64,000 nt of DNA from an uncultured bacterium (GCA_949292215.1 CASEYW010000179.1:1-64000), one strand, 5' to 3'. Positions 45,441 to 54,655 are shown, counted from the first letter of the stretch. Numbers and translations are program-made. The notes: generated from the letters alone by a model not told the origin.

Positions 45441-47156
45441 ATGAATCAGAACTTTCCGATCTACACGACAGCCAATGCCTGTCAGGACTGTTACAAATGT
45501 GTTCGTCACTGTCATTGCAAGGCGATTCAAATTATCAACGCGCGGGCGGCGGTGATTCCCGAGCTCTGCGTCAGCTGCGGGGAATGTGTCAAGGTCTGTC
45601 CCGCCCATGCAAAAAAGGTTCGGTCCGATCTTTCCCGGGCGAAATATCTTCTGGAATCCGGAGCAAAAGTATATGCGTCGATTGCGCCAAGTTATATCGG
45701 TTATTTCAAGGGAGTGGGGATTGCAAAGCTGGCCGGAGCGTTGAAAAAACTCGGATTTACCGGGGTCAGTGAGACGGCTCTCGGCGCACAGCTGGTCAGT
45801 GCGCAAACCGCGGAACTGCTGAAAAAAGCGGGACCGGGTGTCTATTTTTCGAGTGCCTGTCCGGCGGCGGTTGATTATCTTCGCAAGTATTATCCGGAGT
45901 GGACATCCGGGATTCTTCCGGTGGTGTCGCCTGTGATGGCTCATTGCAAAATGCTGAAGCAGACGTATGGGGATGACATCGAAACGATTTTTGTCGGCCC
46001 CTGTGCAGCGAAAAAGAACGAAGCAGACCGTCATCCCGAGGTACTGAGTTTGGCAATTACATTTGCCGCACTGGAGTCCTGGCTGAAAGAGGCGGGAATC
46101 CGGCTCGGAGAGATGGAGGATGCGGAACTGGTCCCGACCCCTGCGGAAGAGGGACGCGTGTATTCAGTCGAAGGCGGAATGAATGATACGCTGAGAGATC
46201 CCTCCGTCGATGCACGTCTGGTGGCGGTTTCCGGTCTGCCGAACATTTCTCGCATGATCGAACGGGTCAATCTGGAGAAACTGAAAAAAAGCAATACGAA
46301 AATTTTTGTCGAGATGCTTGCCTGCGATGGCGGTTGCGTAAACGGTCCCATTATGGAACAGGACGGGGCCAGAATCGACGTTATCATGGAAACGGCATCC
46401 ACAAGTCCCGCACGCAGCAGTGTGGGGCGCGATGTGCCTGTGGACATCAAACAATATGTGTATCCGGAGAAAATCGCGCCGAAAGTTCCGGATGAAGCTG
46501 CAATCAAGAAAGCGCTGGAGAGCGTCGGTAAATTCTCCATTGAGGATGAATTGAACTGCGGCGGATGCGGATACAACAGCTGCCGCGAGTTTGCCATTGC
46601 CATGCTGGACGGCAAGGCGGAGACCTCCATGTGCCATACTTATCTGAGGCAGATGTCGCAGAAGACCAGCAATGCGCTGATCCGTTATATTCCGGTTGCA
46701 GTGGTCATTGCGGACAAGGACCTGCAGGTGCTGGAATGCAATCGTCATTTCGCCGAACTTTGCGGAGAGGATACTCTGCTTGCTTATGATTCCTGCGGCA
46801 ATCTGAACGGAGCGTATCTTTCCTCCATGATCGACTTTACGGACCTTTTTGAAAGCATTCTTGCCAATGGCGGGGAAATTGAAAAATTCAATCAGGTTTC
46901 CGGAGAAAAGATTCTCAATATCAGCGTTTTTGCGATCAATGCGGGAATTGTCGGTTGCGTGATTCAGGATGTGACCCAGAATGAACTGAAACGTGAGCAG
47001 ATCGCGGAACGGGCACGCGAGGTGATCCGGAAAAACGTTCTGACGGTCCAGAAGATCGCGCGCGATCTCGGCGAACATATGGCGGATACGGAAATTCTGC
47101 TGAAAGAGGTCGCAGGGACCTATTCCGACAAAGGCAGGGAGAACGGTGCAAAATGA
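45441..47156 (+). CDS. hydS: PAS-containing [FeFe]-hydrogenase-like sensor (HydS type)
   Basis: A 571-residue protein. Two [4Fe-4S] ferredoxin motifs lie at residues 12-60 (CVSCGECVKVCP is the second). The H-cluster domain follows: SSACPAA (about 137-143), VGPCAAKKNE (about 185-194) and MLACDGGCVNG (about 291-301), so the four cluster cysteines are kept. In the first motif the usual TSCCP is SACP, so the proton-relay cysteine is Ala. CGGCGYNSC with a further Cys (about 372-395) adds another cluster, and a PAS domain spans about 415-510. This order is that of group C sensory hydrogenases, which sense H2 rather than make it. Its stop overlaps the phosphatase start by 4 nt. Confidence 0.85.
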   Translation: MNQNFPIYTTANACQDCYKCVRHCHCKAIQIINARAAVIPELCVSCGECVKVCPAHAKKVRSDLSRAKYLLESGAKVYASIAPSYIGYFKGVGIAKLAGALKKLGFTGVSETALGAQLVSAQTAELLKKAGPGVYFSSACPAAVDYLRKYYPEWTSGILPVVSPVMAHCKMLKQTYGDDIETIFVGPCAAKKNEADRHPEVLSLAITFAALESWLKEAGIRLGEMEDAELVPTPAEEGRVYSVEGGMNDTLRDPSVDARLVAVSGLPNISRMIERVNLEKLKKSNTKIFVEMLACDGGCVNGPIMEQDGARIDVIMETASTSPARSSVGRDVPVDIKQYVYPEKIAPKVPDEAAIKKALESVGKFSIEDELNCGGCGYNSCREFAIAMLDGKAETSMCHTYLRQMSQKTSNALIRYIPVAVVIADKDLQVLECNRHFAELCGEDTLLAYDSCGNLNGAYLSSMIDFTDLFESILANGGEIEKFNQVSGEKILNISVFAINAGIVGCVIQDVTQNELKREQIAERAREVIRKNVLTVQKIARDLGEHMADTEILLKEVAGTYSDKGRENGAK

Positions 47157-48349
47157 TGAAAAATGACTCTCTGTTCGTCGAGATGGAGTGCTGTCAGCTG
47201 ACCAAGGACGGGCAGTCCGCGTGCGGCGACGACTTCCAGTGGGAGCGGCTCGAAAACGAAAACCGCAACATCGCAGTTCTTTCCGACGGTCTCGGAAGCG
47301 GGATCAAGGCGAATCTTCTTGCCAATATGACGACCACCATGGCGATGAAGTTCATCCGCTCCAATATGGATATTCTGCAGTCGGCGGAGACGATTATGGA
47401 CACCCTTCCCGTCTGCGAATACCGCAAGATCAGTTATGCAACGTTCACCATTTTCGACATGCAGATCGGCGGCAAGACAAAAGTGATCGAAATGGGAAAT
47501 CCGCAGTTCATCCATTTGCGTCACAATATTGAGATCGTGCCGCAGAATCAGAAGACTCTGGTTTCCGCACGCTGGCCCGATCGGGAAATGACGATTTCCG
47601 AACTTCGAATGGAGGTCGGTGACCGGCTGATCGCCTGTTCCGACGGCGTCACACAGGCGGGACTCGGCCGTCGGGAATACAAATTCGGATGGCAGAGGCG
47701 TGGAGAATTGAAATTCGTTCAGGATCTGATTACTCGGGAACCGGATATTTCCGCAAAGGACATTGCGCAGGCAGTCGCCTATGAAGCCCTCTCCATCAAC
47801 CGGGATCACAAATGTATCGACGATATCAGCTGCATGGTGATCTATTTGCGCAATCCCCGTGTGCTCCGCATTCTGACGGGACCGCCGTTCCGCAAGGAGA
47901 ACGACCGTGAGTTTGCCGCGCTCGCCCTGCCCGATTCCGGTGCAAACAAAGTGATCATCTGTGGCGGAACGACAGCGAACATTGTCGAACGGGAACTGCG
48001 GACCCGGGTGGAAATCGACCTGAAGCTGGTGCGCTTCAGCAAAGGACTTCCGCCCCCCGGAAAAATTCCGGGAATCGGCACAGCCACAGAAGGAATCCTC
48101 ACGCTTACGCGAGTCGCTGCTGATCTGGAAAACAACGCATGGGAGGATTCCCCGCCAGCCGCGAAGACGATCATTGAGCAGATGATGGACAGCGATGTCA
48201 TTGAATTCATCGTTGGAACCAAAGTCAATGAAGCGCATCAGGATCCGAATCTGCCGATCGACCTTGAGATTCGACGCAATATCATCAAGCGTCTGCATGA
48301 TATTCTGAAACAGAAATACCGAAAACATGTAACAATCAAATATTATTGA
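47153..48349 (+). CDS. SpoIIE-family PP2C-type serine/threonine phosphatase
   Basis: A 398-residue protein. AVLSDGLGSGIKANLLANM near residues 40-60 is the SpoIIE/PP2C metal motif (DG-x-GSG), CSDGVTQAG near 162 the second, and IDDISCMVIYL near 222 the third. A C-terminal extension of about 160 residues is of unknown fold; GPPFRKENDREFAALALPDS and the GGTTANIVEREL segment suggest a second small domain. The phosphatase would act on a regulator phosphoprotein. Such phosphatases accompany PAS-type [FeFe] hydrogenases in other anaerobes, so this is the likely output of the H2 sensor. It overlaps hydS by 4 nt and precedes the next ferredoxin by 14 nt. Confidence 0.85.
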   Translation: MMKNDSLFVEMECCQLTKDGQSACGDDFQWERLENENRNIAVLSDGLGSGIKANLLANMTTTMAMKFIRSNMDILQSAETIMDTLPVCEYRKISYATFTIFDMQIGGKTKVIEMGNPQFIHLRHNIEIVPQNQKTLVSARWPDREMTISELRMEVGDRLIACSDGVTQAGLGRREYKFGWQRRGELKFVQDLITREPDISAKDIAQAVAYEALSINRDHKCIDDISCMVIYLRNPRVLRILTGPPFRKENDREFAALALPDSGANKVIICGGTTANIVERELRTRVEIDLKLVRFSKGLPPPGKIPGIGTATEGILTLTRVAADLENNAWEDSPPAAKTIIEQMMDSDVIEFIVGTKVNEAHQDPNLPIDLEIRRNIIKRLHDILKQKYRKHVTIKYY

Positions 48350-48363
48350 GAAGGAGGCATTGA

Positions 48364-48636
48364 ATGGAAGATCAAAAGATCAAAATCGAGATCTGCTGCG
48401 GCACAGCATGTTACATGCTGGGGGCGGCGGAGCTGCTGCGCCTGGAAAACATCCTGCCCGACCAGTGGAAGGATTCCGTCGACATTTCGGCGATCCCCTG
48501 CCTGGAAGCCTGTTCGAGCGACAATCTCGGCGGAGCTCCGTTCGTGAAAATCAATGGCGAACTGATGAGCAATGCCTCTGTCGAAACAGTCTGTGAAAAA
48601 ATTTTCGAGATCATGAAAACCAGAGGAGGACACTGA
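48364..48636 (+). CDS. Thioredoxin-like [2Fe-2S] ferredoxin, second copy
   Basis: A 90-residue protein. ICCGTACYMLGA holds the first cysteines and IPCLEACSSDN the second, the thioredoxin-fold [2Fe-2S] ligand pattern. It is diverged from the copy at 45093 but of the same kind. AAGGAGG lies just upstream. Its stop overlaps the hydrogenase start (TGATG), which ties it to the next protein as a probable electron partner. Confidence 0.82.
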   Translation: MEDQKIKIEICCGTACYMLGAAELLRLENILPDQWKDSVDISAIPCLEACSSDNLGGAPFVKINGELMSNASVETVCEKIFEIMKTRGGH

Positions 48637-50039
48637 TGAGCAATGGCGCGGAAAGAATGCGTCGCGAACTGATGATCAGGGTAGTGAGAGATTTTACGGC
48701 GGGAAAACTGGAGGAGACAATCGACCGGATTCCTTTGTCGATCCGCCCGAAACACAGCCAGTCAAGCCGCTGCTGCATTTACCACGACCGGGCAGTCCTG
48801 AAATACCGGCTGATGGCTCTGCTCGGATTCGCATCGGAAAACGAGACGGATGAGACGCGATCCCTGAAATCTTATCTTCAGGAAACGGTTGCAAAGAAAG
48901 AGAAAGTGAAGGAGCCGCCGCTTTCGGTTTGCTCCGCCGGATGTTCCGGTTGCCCGGACAGTCGTTACAATGTTACGACAAACTGCCGGGGATGTTTTGC
49001 GCGCCCGTGCGTTTTCAATTGTCCCAAGGGGGCGATCACCGTTGAAAATCAGCACTCGAAGATTGATTACACGAAATGTATCAAATGTGGTAAATGCGAG
49101 CAGGTCTGTCCTTTCAACGCAATCATCAAGACAACGGTTCCCTGCGAAGACGCCTGCCCGGTCGGAGCGATTCGCAAAAATGCCGACGGCGTCGCCGAGA
49201 TTGATTTCGACCGCTGCACTTTCTGCGGCAAATGCTTCAACAAATGTCCGTTCAGTGCCATTATGGAACGTTCTCAGCTGATCCAGATTCTCCAGGCGAT
49301 CAAGGAAGGGAAAAAAGTTGTCGCCATGGTGGCACCTTCCGCCCTGATGCAGTTCCCGGGAACGGTGGAGCAGCTCTTCAGTGCCATCCACAAGGCTGGA
49401 TTTTCCGATGTTATGGAAGTGGCGCTTGGCGCAGAAATGACGACCGAACACGAAGCCGCCGAGTTCGCGGAAAAGATGATCGCCAAACAGCCGATCATGA
49501 CGACCTCCTGCTGCACGGCGTATGTCGAGCTGGTGAAAAAGCATGTGCCGGAGTTTCTGGACAAGGTCTCCACAACACCAAGTCCGATGCGGTATGCAGG
49601 AAGGATCGTCCGGGAGAAACATCCGGATGCAATCACGGTCTTCATCGGCCCCTGCATTGCAAAACGCCTTGAGGCAATGGACGCGGAGGAAATTGATTTT
49701 GTCATGACCTTCGAGGAACTGGGAGCTCTGCTCGCCGGTATGAACATCGATATTATGGGACAGGAAAAATGGCAGATTGAGCGTCCTGCCAACGCAACAG
49801 CAAGAAATTATGCGAAGAGCTGCGGCGTCACCGAAGCCGTCCTGCGTGAAATGCAGGAAAAGAATCCGGAATTCAGCAAGATCGGATTCAAGCTGGACAA
49901 CAAGTTCATCAACGGCATCGACAAGAAAACGGCAAAACTTTTGAAACTCTATGCCATGGGAAAAATGCCAGGTAATTTCCTTGAAGTGATGAGCTGTACC
50001 GGCGGCTGCGTCGGAGGTCCCTGCTCTCTGATCAAGTAG
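48636..50039 (+). CDS. [FeFe]-hydrogenase (group B-like)
   Basis: A 467-residue protein. A Cys-rich N-terminal part (SRCCIYHDR near 46, then CSAGCSGCP near 98-106) precedes ferredoxin-type clusters (IKCGKCEQVCPF and FCGKCFNKCPF). The H-cluster domain has TSCCTAY (about 289-295), IGPCIAKR (about 336-343) and MSCTGGCVGGPC (about 451-462). All cluster cysteines and the proton-relay Cys remain, so catalysis is possible, but P is replaced by T in the first motif and M by G in the second. This combination fits the monomeric ferredoxin-dependent group B type. It ends the operon and is followed by a strong terminator. Confidence 0.85.
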   Translation: MSNGAERMRRELMIRVVRDFTAGKLEETIDRIPLSIRPKHSQSSRCCIYHDRAVLKYRLMALLGFASENETDETRSLKSYLQETVAKKEKVKEPPLSVCSAGCSGCPDSRYNVTTNCRGCFARPCVFNCPKGAITVENQHSKIDYTKCIKCGKCEQVCPFNAIIKTTVPCEDACPVGAIRKNADGVAEIDFDRCTFCGKCFNKCPFSAIMERSQLIQILQAIKEGKKVVAMVAPSALMQFPGTVEQLFSAIHKAGFSDVMEVALGAEMTTEHEAAEFAEKMIAKQPIMTTSCCTAYVELVKKHVPEFLDKVSTTPSPMRYAGRIVREKHPDAITVFIGPCIAKRLEAMDAEEIDFVMTFEELGALLAGMNIDIMGQEKWQIERPANATARNYAKSCGVTEAVLREMQEKNPEFSKIGFKLDNKFINGIDKKTAKLLKLYAMGKMPGNFLEVMSCTGGCVGGPCSLIK

Positions 50040-50075
50040 TCAAAGTCACTCCCGTTAAATTTCGGGCAGACGAGG

Positions 50076-50118
50076 AAAGGACTGCTGTTTCTGCAACTCA
50101 AACAGCAGTCCTTTTTTT
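50076..50118 (+). terminator. Rho-independent terminator of the hydrogenase operon
   Basis: Perfect arms AGGACTGCTGTTT (50078-50090) and AAACAGCAGTCCT (50100-50112) with a 9-nt loop, then a run of seven T residues (50112-50118). It starts 37 nt after the hydrogenase stop. Confidence 0.95.
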
Positions 50119-50158
50119 ATGAAAATCATATAAAAACATTTTTTTATTTTTTGCAATC

Positions 50159-50187
50159 TTGACAATAGGTGATTTTTATGATATAAT
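50159..50187 (+). promoter_or_regulatory. Consensus sigma-70 promoter of the GntR gene
   Basis: TTGACA (50159-50164), a 17-nt spacer and TATAAT (50182-50187): both hexamers and the spacing match the consensus exactly. Confidence 0.9.
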
Positions 50188-50198
50188 ATTATAAAGAA

Positions 50199-50210
50199 AT
50201 GACTAGTCAT
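50199..50210. promoter_or_regulatory. Palindromic operator ATGACTAGTCAT
   Basis: A perfect 12-bp palindrome just downstream of the consensus promoter, overlapping the expected transcript start region. Its place and symmetry fit autorepression by the GntR-type protein encoded 76 nt further on. Confidence 0.6.
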
Positions 50211-50285
50211 ATTTTTACTACTTCTAAAAATTCAACAGAATATGACAGGAAATTCTTTCAGGTCTCAAAATAAAAGGATTGCAAA

Positions 50286-51395
50286 ATGGCAAAAGAACTT
50301 TCCGGCGGCAAAAGCCTTCACACAGAAATTCGGGAATATATTTTTTCTCTGCTTGACCAGCTCCCGATCGGAGGATGTTTACCGACCGAGAAAGAGCTTT
50401 GTGCCCGTTTTCATGCTTCCCGTGCTACGGTTCAGACCGTGACTGCTGCATTGAAACGCGAAGGATTCATTGAAAAAAGCCGGGGACGCGGGACCTTCGT
50501 TCTCAGCAAAGATAAAAGAATTTTTACGAATTCCGGTGCTTCTTTTAAAGGAAGTATTCTTTTCGTTTATCCAGATTATCCTTCCCTGGAATTTATGCTG
50601 TTCCGGCAGCTGGCGGAATCCAGAGCACTGAACGCGCAGCTTAACCTGCTGGAATTACGTGTCCCGCGATATGCACCATTTGAAGAAATGCTCGAAAAAA
50701 TGTTTGTGGAGGAAAATCAGATCAAGGGCGTGCTTCTCTGGAGAGAATTGTTCTGCGATGAGAATTCCATAAAGCGTTTTTCGCAGGATGTCCCCTGGAT
50801 TTTTTTCAATGTTCCAGCCAGTTTCGGAACCATTCTGCTGCCGGATTATGAAAACGCCCAGTCGTTGCTGATGCGCCATGTGTTTCTGAATTCTTCGGAA
50901 AAAACAGTCTTTATCTATAATGAACCTGTTTCGAAAAACAGGACTCCTCTTGTCAAGATATTGAGAAAGTGCGCACGGGAAATGAAATATCCAGCAAAAA
51001 AATTCATGATAAAGCAATGTGGTCTGAACCACTGGGAAGATTCTCTTGCCGCTGCTTACCGTGCGACGGGTGAAGTTATGGCTGAACATCCGGACTGTCG
51101 GAAACTGCTTTATCTCTCCTATTCCGGAGCGGTGGCGGGAATCCGCAAACTTCATGAGATGGGAATTGCAGTGCCGGAACAGGTCGCCGTCATAGCATTC
51201 TCCTCCCCCCTTCCTCCATTTTCAGATTATCTGACACCAAGGATCGCTCATATCTCCTGCTCTCGGGAAGACTGTATCAACATGGCCTTGAATGAAATTT
51301 TCATAGCTTCCGGACTCCAAAAGAAAACACTTCCTGTAAAAATCCGTTTCTATCCGGATGAGAGCCTTCCGACAACGAAAAAGATCTTGTTATAA
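50286..51395 (+). CDS. GntR-type regulator with LacI-like sensor domain
   Basis: A 369-residue protein. Residues about 8-75 form a winged helix: GGCLPTEKELCARFHASRAT, then KREGFIEKSRGRGTFVL, the GntR signature. The rest (about 95-369) resembles a periplasmic-binding-protein-like sensor (IKGVLLWREL, AVIAFSSPLPPFSDYLTPRI), as in AraR-like regulators. It should bind a sugar and control the pseudopilin and glycosidase genes downstream. It has a consensus promoter with a palindrome and is 29 nt from the next gene. Confidence 0.88.
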   Translation: MAKELSGGKSLHTEIREYIFSLLDQLPIGGCLPTEKELCARFHASRATVQTVTAALKREGFIEKSRGRGTFVLSKDKRIFTNSGASFKGSILFVYPDYPSLEFMLFRQLAESRALNAQLNLLELRVPRYAPFEEMLEKMFVEENQIKGVLLWRELFCDENSIKRFSQDVPWIFFNVPASFGTILLPDYENAQSLLMRHVFLNSSEKTVFIYNEPVSKNRTPLVKILRKCAREMKYPAKKFMIKQCGLNHWEDSLAAAYRATGEVMAEHPDCRKLLYLSYSGAVAGIRKLHEMGIAVPEQVAVIAFSSPLPPFSDYLTPRIAHISCSREDCINMALNEIFIASGLQKKTLPVKIRFYPDESLPTTKKILL

Positions 51396-51424
51396 ATAAA
51401 ATTAAAACATGAAGGAGGAGTTCT

Positions 51425-52144
51425 ATGATGACTGGAAAAACACAAAGAACCGAAAAAGAAACACTTTTTACTTTGATAGAACTTCTTATTGTTATTTCTA
51501 TTATACTAATTCTCGCATCACTTCTTCTTCCGTCACTAAAAAAAGGGAGAGACAAATCTTATCAGGTCTCCTGTACAAGCAATCTGAAACAACTATCCCT
51601 CGCTGTCAATTTCTATCTGACGGCCAATGACGATGTTCTGTTCGAGGACACGGCAGCCAATCCGGAGTACTATAATATGCTGATATGGGGAAAGTTCCTG
51701 CCAGTAAATCACGATTCCAACCTCTGGTGGTGCCGCAAAGATGAAGCGAATATCTCAAAACCACTGAAGGATAGAATCGCCAATATGCACTATATCTCCT
51801 ATGGGTTCAATTCCGCCTACCTCCGGCAATACAAAATCTCCCGGAGCCATGTTCCATCCACCACGGTGCTGATTGCAGAATCGGCAGCAAGCACGGATAC
51901 TTATCCAATAGGTTTTTATCATGTCATCAGCAGGTTGATGAATGAGGGAGTCAATCCGATTGCCTACCCGTATCATGAACGGGCCTGCAATGTCCTCTGG
52001 CTGGATGGGCATGTGCAGGCGGTGATGAGCGATGTAATGGCTCCTTATACGGCAAGGGGAACCAATTTGTACACAACCGGAAAACTTGGTTCTTACTGGG
52101 TCGCTCCGAATCGCTGGAATCCGAATCAAAATCAAGTGCAGTAG
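51425..52144 (+). CDS. Lone pseudopilin-like protein with H-X9-DG motif
   Basis: A 239-residue protein with a charged 14-residue leader, then [20 protein letters not shown] and Glu at +5. The residue before the Phe is Leu rather than Gly. SCTSNLKQLSLAVNFYL follows the helix and HERACNVLWLDG near the end is an exact H-X9-DG motif. AAGGAGGAG lies 6 nt before the first of two adjacent ATGs. It is followed by the secreted glycosidase 29 nt downstream and probably shares the GntR promoter. Confidence 0.82.
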   Translation: MMTGKTQRTEKETLFTLIELLIVISIILILASLLLPSLKKGRDKSYQVSCTSNLKQLSLAVNFYLTANDDVLFEDTAANPEYYNMLIWGKFLPVNHDSNLWWCRKDEANISKPLKDRIANMHYISYGFNSAYLRQYKISRSHVPSTTVLIAESAASTDTYPIGFYHVISRLMNEGVNPIAYPYHERACNVLWLDGHVQAVMSDVMAPYTARGTNLYTTGKLGSYWVAPNRWNPNQNQVQ

Positions 52145-52173
52145 CCCCCAAAACGAACAGGAAAGAGCCTATT

Positions 52174-54480
52174 ATGATGAAAACATCCTTTTGTGCAGCA
52201 CTTTTTCTATTCACTTCCACTTTCTTGACGGAGGCGGCGGAATTCACGTTTGACTTCTGCCGCAGTCCGGAAAACTGGAGAATCTCTCTTGGAAAGGACA
52301 AAACGGGAGTTGCAGGATCGAATTTGCAGATTGCCGACGGAGGCCTGAAACTGGAATATGACTTTTCAAAAGGCAGTTATCTGGCGCTGTCGCCCAAAAA
52401 TTTTCCCCGTGAAGCTGAAAATTTTACACTGGAACTGTTGCCGGAACATGATGTCCGGGTAACCTACCGGATTATGGATCGCTCCGGCAGAACATTTCAA
52501 GCACCTTTTCTTTATCTGACTGGTGGAAAAAACACAATTCTTCGTTTTCGGGACTCCATACGCTTTCAACGAATCTGGGGAGGAACGAAAGAAACGCAGC
52601 AGCCGGTTCGTCCCTTCCGCGGCATCGCTCTGATTGTCAACAAAGACAATGCCTTACGAAAATGCGGGAACATTCTGCTGAAAAACTTCAAAGGGGAGCT
52701 TGGCAGGGAGTCAGATCGGTCTGTGATTGCCAATCCGTTTGAGCAAAATGCCTGCTTCTGGAATTTGAAGGGGCAATGGTTCTTCTCACATGAGCAATCG
52801 TTCCTGCTTCTGGAATGCAGCCCGCTTGCGGAGGAGAATGCCGCACTGGAAATCACAATGCCGATGCTTGCAAAAGACTGCACGCGCCGCATCTTCCTGG
52901 ACGCCGGACTCGGAAGGCAAACGGTCTTTTTTCCTCTGCCTCTCGTCAACGGGGTAAACCCGCGGAACATCTACCGTTTGAAATTCCGGATTTCCAGTGC
53001 AAAAGGAACGTTTCTTTTTTCTGAACCGTTCTCTGGAAGGTTATCCGGTAAAGTCAATCTGGGTGCAGCAAAGGATTCCCGGGAGATTGCATCATCCAAA
53101 CTGGGCGTCAACACGCATTTCATCTATCCGCAATACCAGAGCAGAAAGGTTCGGGAAATACTGTTCCGTGAGCTCAGCCAATGCGGATTCAAGTGGATTC
53201 GGGACGGTATTCTTGTCGATAAGGACAGCAACGGCAAAGCAAAGCAAGTCCGCGCATCGGATCTTGCGTTTCTGCAAATGGCCAGAGAAAACAGGATTCA
53301 GCCGCTTCTGATCATCCCCATGTCGGCAGACGAATCACTGGAAGATTTTCTGCAGAGAGTGGAGATCATCATCCGGGATACAAAGCCATACACCCGGACT
53401 TATGAACTGGGGAACGAGCCGAACAATTTTGGAAACTGGCGCAAACGGTATTCCGGGCCGTGGAACGGATGGGATAAAAACGAACCGGACGAGATATCCG
53501 AATGGGTGAAAGTCCATATAAAATACACCAACGCGGCAGCAGACCGCATCAAGGAGCTTTATCCGGAGGCTACCGTCATAGGACTTGGCTCTCCGAGCTG
53601 CACGAACTTCCGAGCAATGATGCTCCCTGTCTCAGCAAATCTCAATGGAGTTTGCGATCATCCGTATCCGTGGAACATGCTTCCGGAACAGATTCCTTTT
53701 TCCTGGGCACTTCAGAAACGGGACGGAATCCGCATCGGCGACCAGGCGGGTACTCTGGTCGGATTATATCAATCATATGCGGATCTGTTCCGGAAACAGC
53801 AGGCGGGACGCTCATTGTGGATTACAGAATTCGGATGGAGCACGATGTGGCTGAACAGGAAAAATCTTGACAGAGCGGCAATTTATCCGGGATTCTCGGA
53901 AGAAGCACAGGCGGAATATTTGCTCCGTCGCTGTATGGAAGGACTTGCAACACCGGTTGTGGCGCATCTGAGTCTCTACGAATTCATTGACAGCGGCAAG
54001 GAGGATTCCTGTAACCGACAGAGGAATTTCGGACTGCTTCGTCATGACTGGTCACGGAAACCATCCTATCATGTTCTTTCCCGGGTCAATGCTCTTCTGC
54101 ACAACGCGGAACTGGATTCCGAAGCCGATGTAAAACTTACCGTCTTCTCCGGGCGCAAAAAAAACAGTATGGCTCGGATACATGACGGAGCAGAATTTCA
54201 TGAGCTTGACGGATTTAGACTCTATCCTTATCTGGATCGCAGTAACTCGAACGAACGCATGCTGGGTATCTGGTCAATGGGCCCCTGTTCCGGTGAGAAC
54301 AACAATCGTATCGTTGGATTTAAAATACGGGGATGGAAAGATTTTTCTGCTTCTCCGGTTGCAATCAATATGCTCACCGGAGAAACTTATGACCTGAATC
54401 CCAAAATTGAAAATGGAGAAATCATAGTTGAAGAACTCTCCGTAAAAGCGCCTCTGCTGATCAAATTTTTCCGGAAGTGA
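52174..54480 (+). CDS. Secreted clan-A glycoside hydrolase (GH39/GH5-like)
   Basis: A 768-residue protein with a signal peptide (hydrophobic about 6-20, cut near TEA-AE). The N-terminal 300 residues are beta-rich and may hold one or two sugar-binding domains. The barrel starts near residue 310 (LGVNTHFIYPQYQ). YELGNEPNNFGNW places the acid/base at E415 and WITEFGWSTMW the nucleophile at E552. A short C-terminal beta domain follows. It should cut an extracellular beta-glycoside; the substrate is not readable. It is the third gene of the GntR, pseudopilin, glycosidase set. Confidence 0.75.
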   Translation: MMKTSFCAALFLFTSTFLTEAAEFTFDFCRSPENWRISLGKDKTGVAGSNLQIADGGLKLEYDFSKGSYLALSPKNFPREAENFTLELLPEHDVRVTYRIMDRSGRTFQAPFLYLTGGKNTILRFRDSIRFQRIWGGTKETQQPVRPFRGIALIVNKDNALRKCGNILLKNFKGELGRESDRSVIANPFEQNACFWNLKGQWFFSHEQSFLLLECSPLAEENAALEITMPMLAKDCTRRIFLDAGLGRQTVFFPLPLVNGVNPRNIYRLKFRISSAKGTFLFSEPFSGRLSGKVNLGAAKDSREIASSKLGVNTHFIYPQYQSRKVREILFRELSQCGFKWIRDGILVDKDSNGKAKQVRASDLAFLQMARENRIQPLLIIPMSADESLEDFLQRVEIIIRDTKPYTRTYELGNEPNNFGNWRKRYSGPWNGWDKNEPDEISEWVKVHIKYTNAAADRIKELYPEATVIGLGSPSCTNFRAMMLPVSANLNGVCDHPYPWNMLPEQIPFSWALQKRDGIRIGDQAGTLVGLYQSYADLFRKQQAGRSLWITEFGWSTMWLNRKNLDRAAIYPGFSEEAQAEYLLRRCMEGLATPVVAHLSLYEFIDSGKEDSCNRQRNFGLLRHDWSRKPSYHVLSRVNALLHNAELDSEADVKLTVFSGRKKNSMARIHDGAEFHELDGFRLYPYLDRSNSNERMLGIWSMGPCSGENNNRIVGFKIRGWKDFSASPVAINMLTGETYDLNPKIENGEIIVEELSVKAPLLIKFFRK

Positions 54481-54481
54481 T

Positions 54482-54655
54482 ATGGAAGACAAACGAGTTC
54501 GGCTTATCTTAATTCCAGGAAATCCCGTTTTTGCAAAACGCATGGGAAGATGGAAAGTTCTTGGAAAAAATCCTGCCGGAGATTGGAAAAAATACGCCCC
54601 GCATGATAGAGTACGACAATGCGTCCGGCGGATTGCCGGCCGGATGCGGTCGTAG
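54482..54655 (+). CDS. Possible small basic protein
   Basis: A 57-residue frame starts 2 nt after the glycosidase stop. The predicted protein is basic and tryptophan-containing (MGRWKVLGKNPAGDWKKYA), with no known family and no clear ribosome site of its own. It may be read by coupling to the upstream gene, or may be chance. Confidence 0.2.
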   Translation: MEDKRVRLILIPGNPVFAKRMGRWKVLGKNPAGDWKKYAPHDRVRQCVRRIAGRMRS

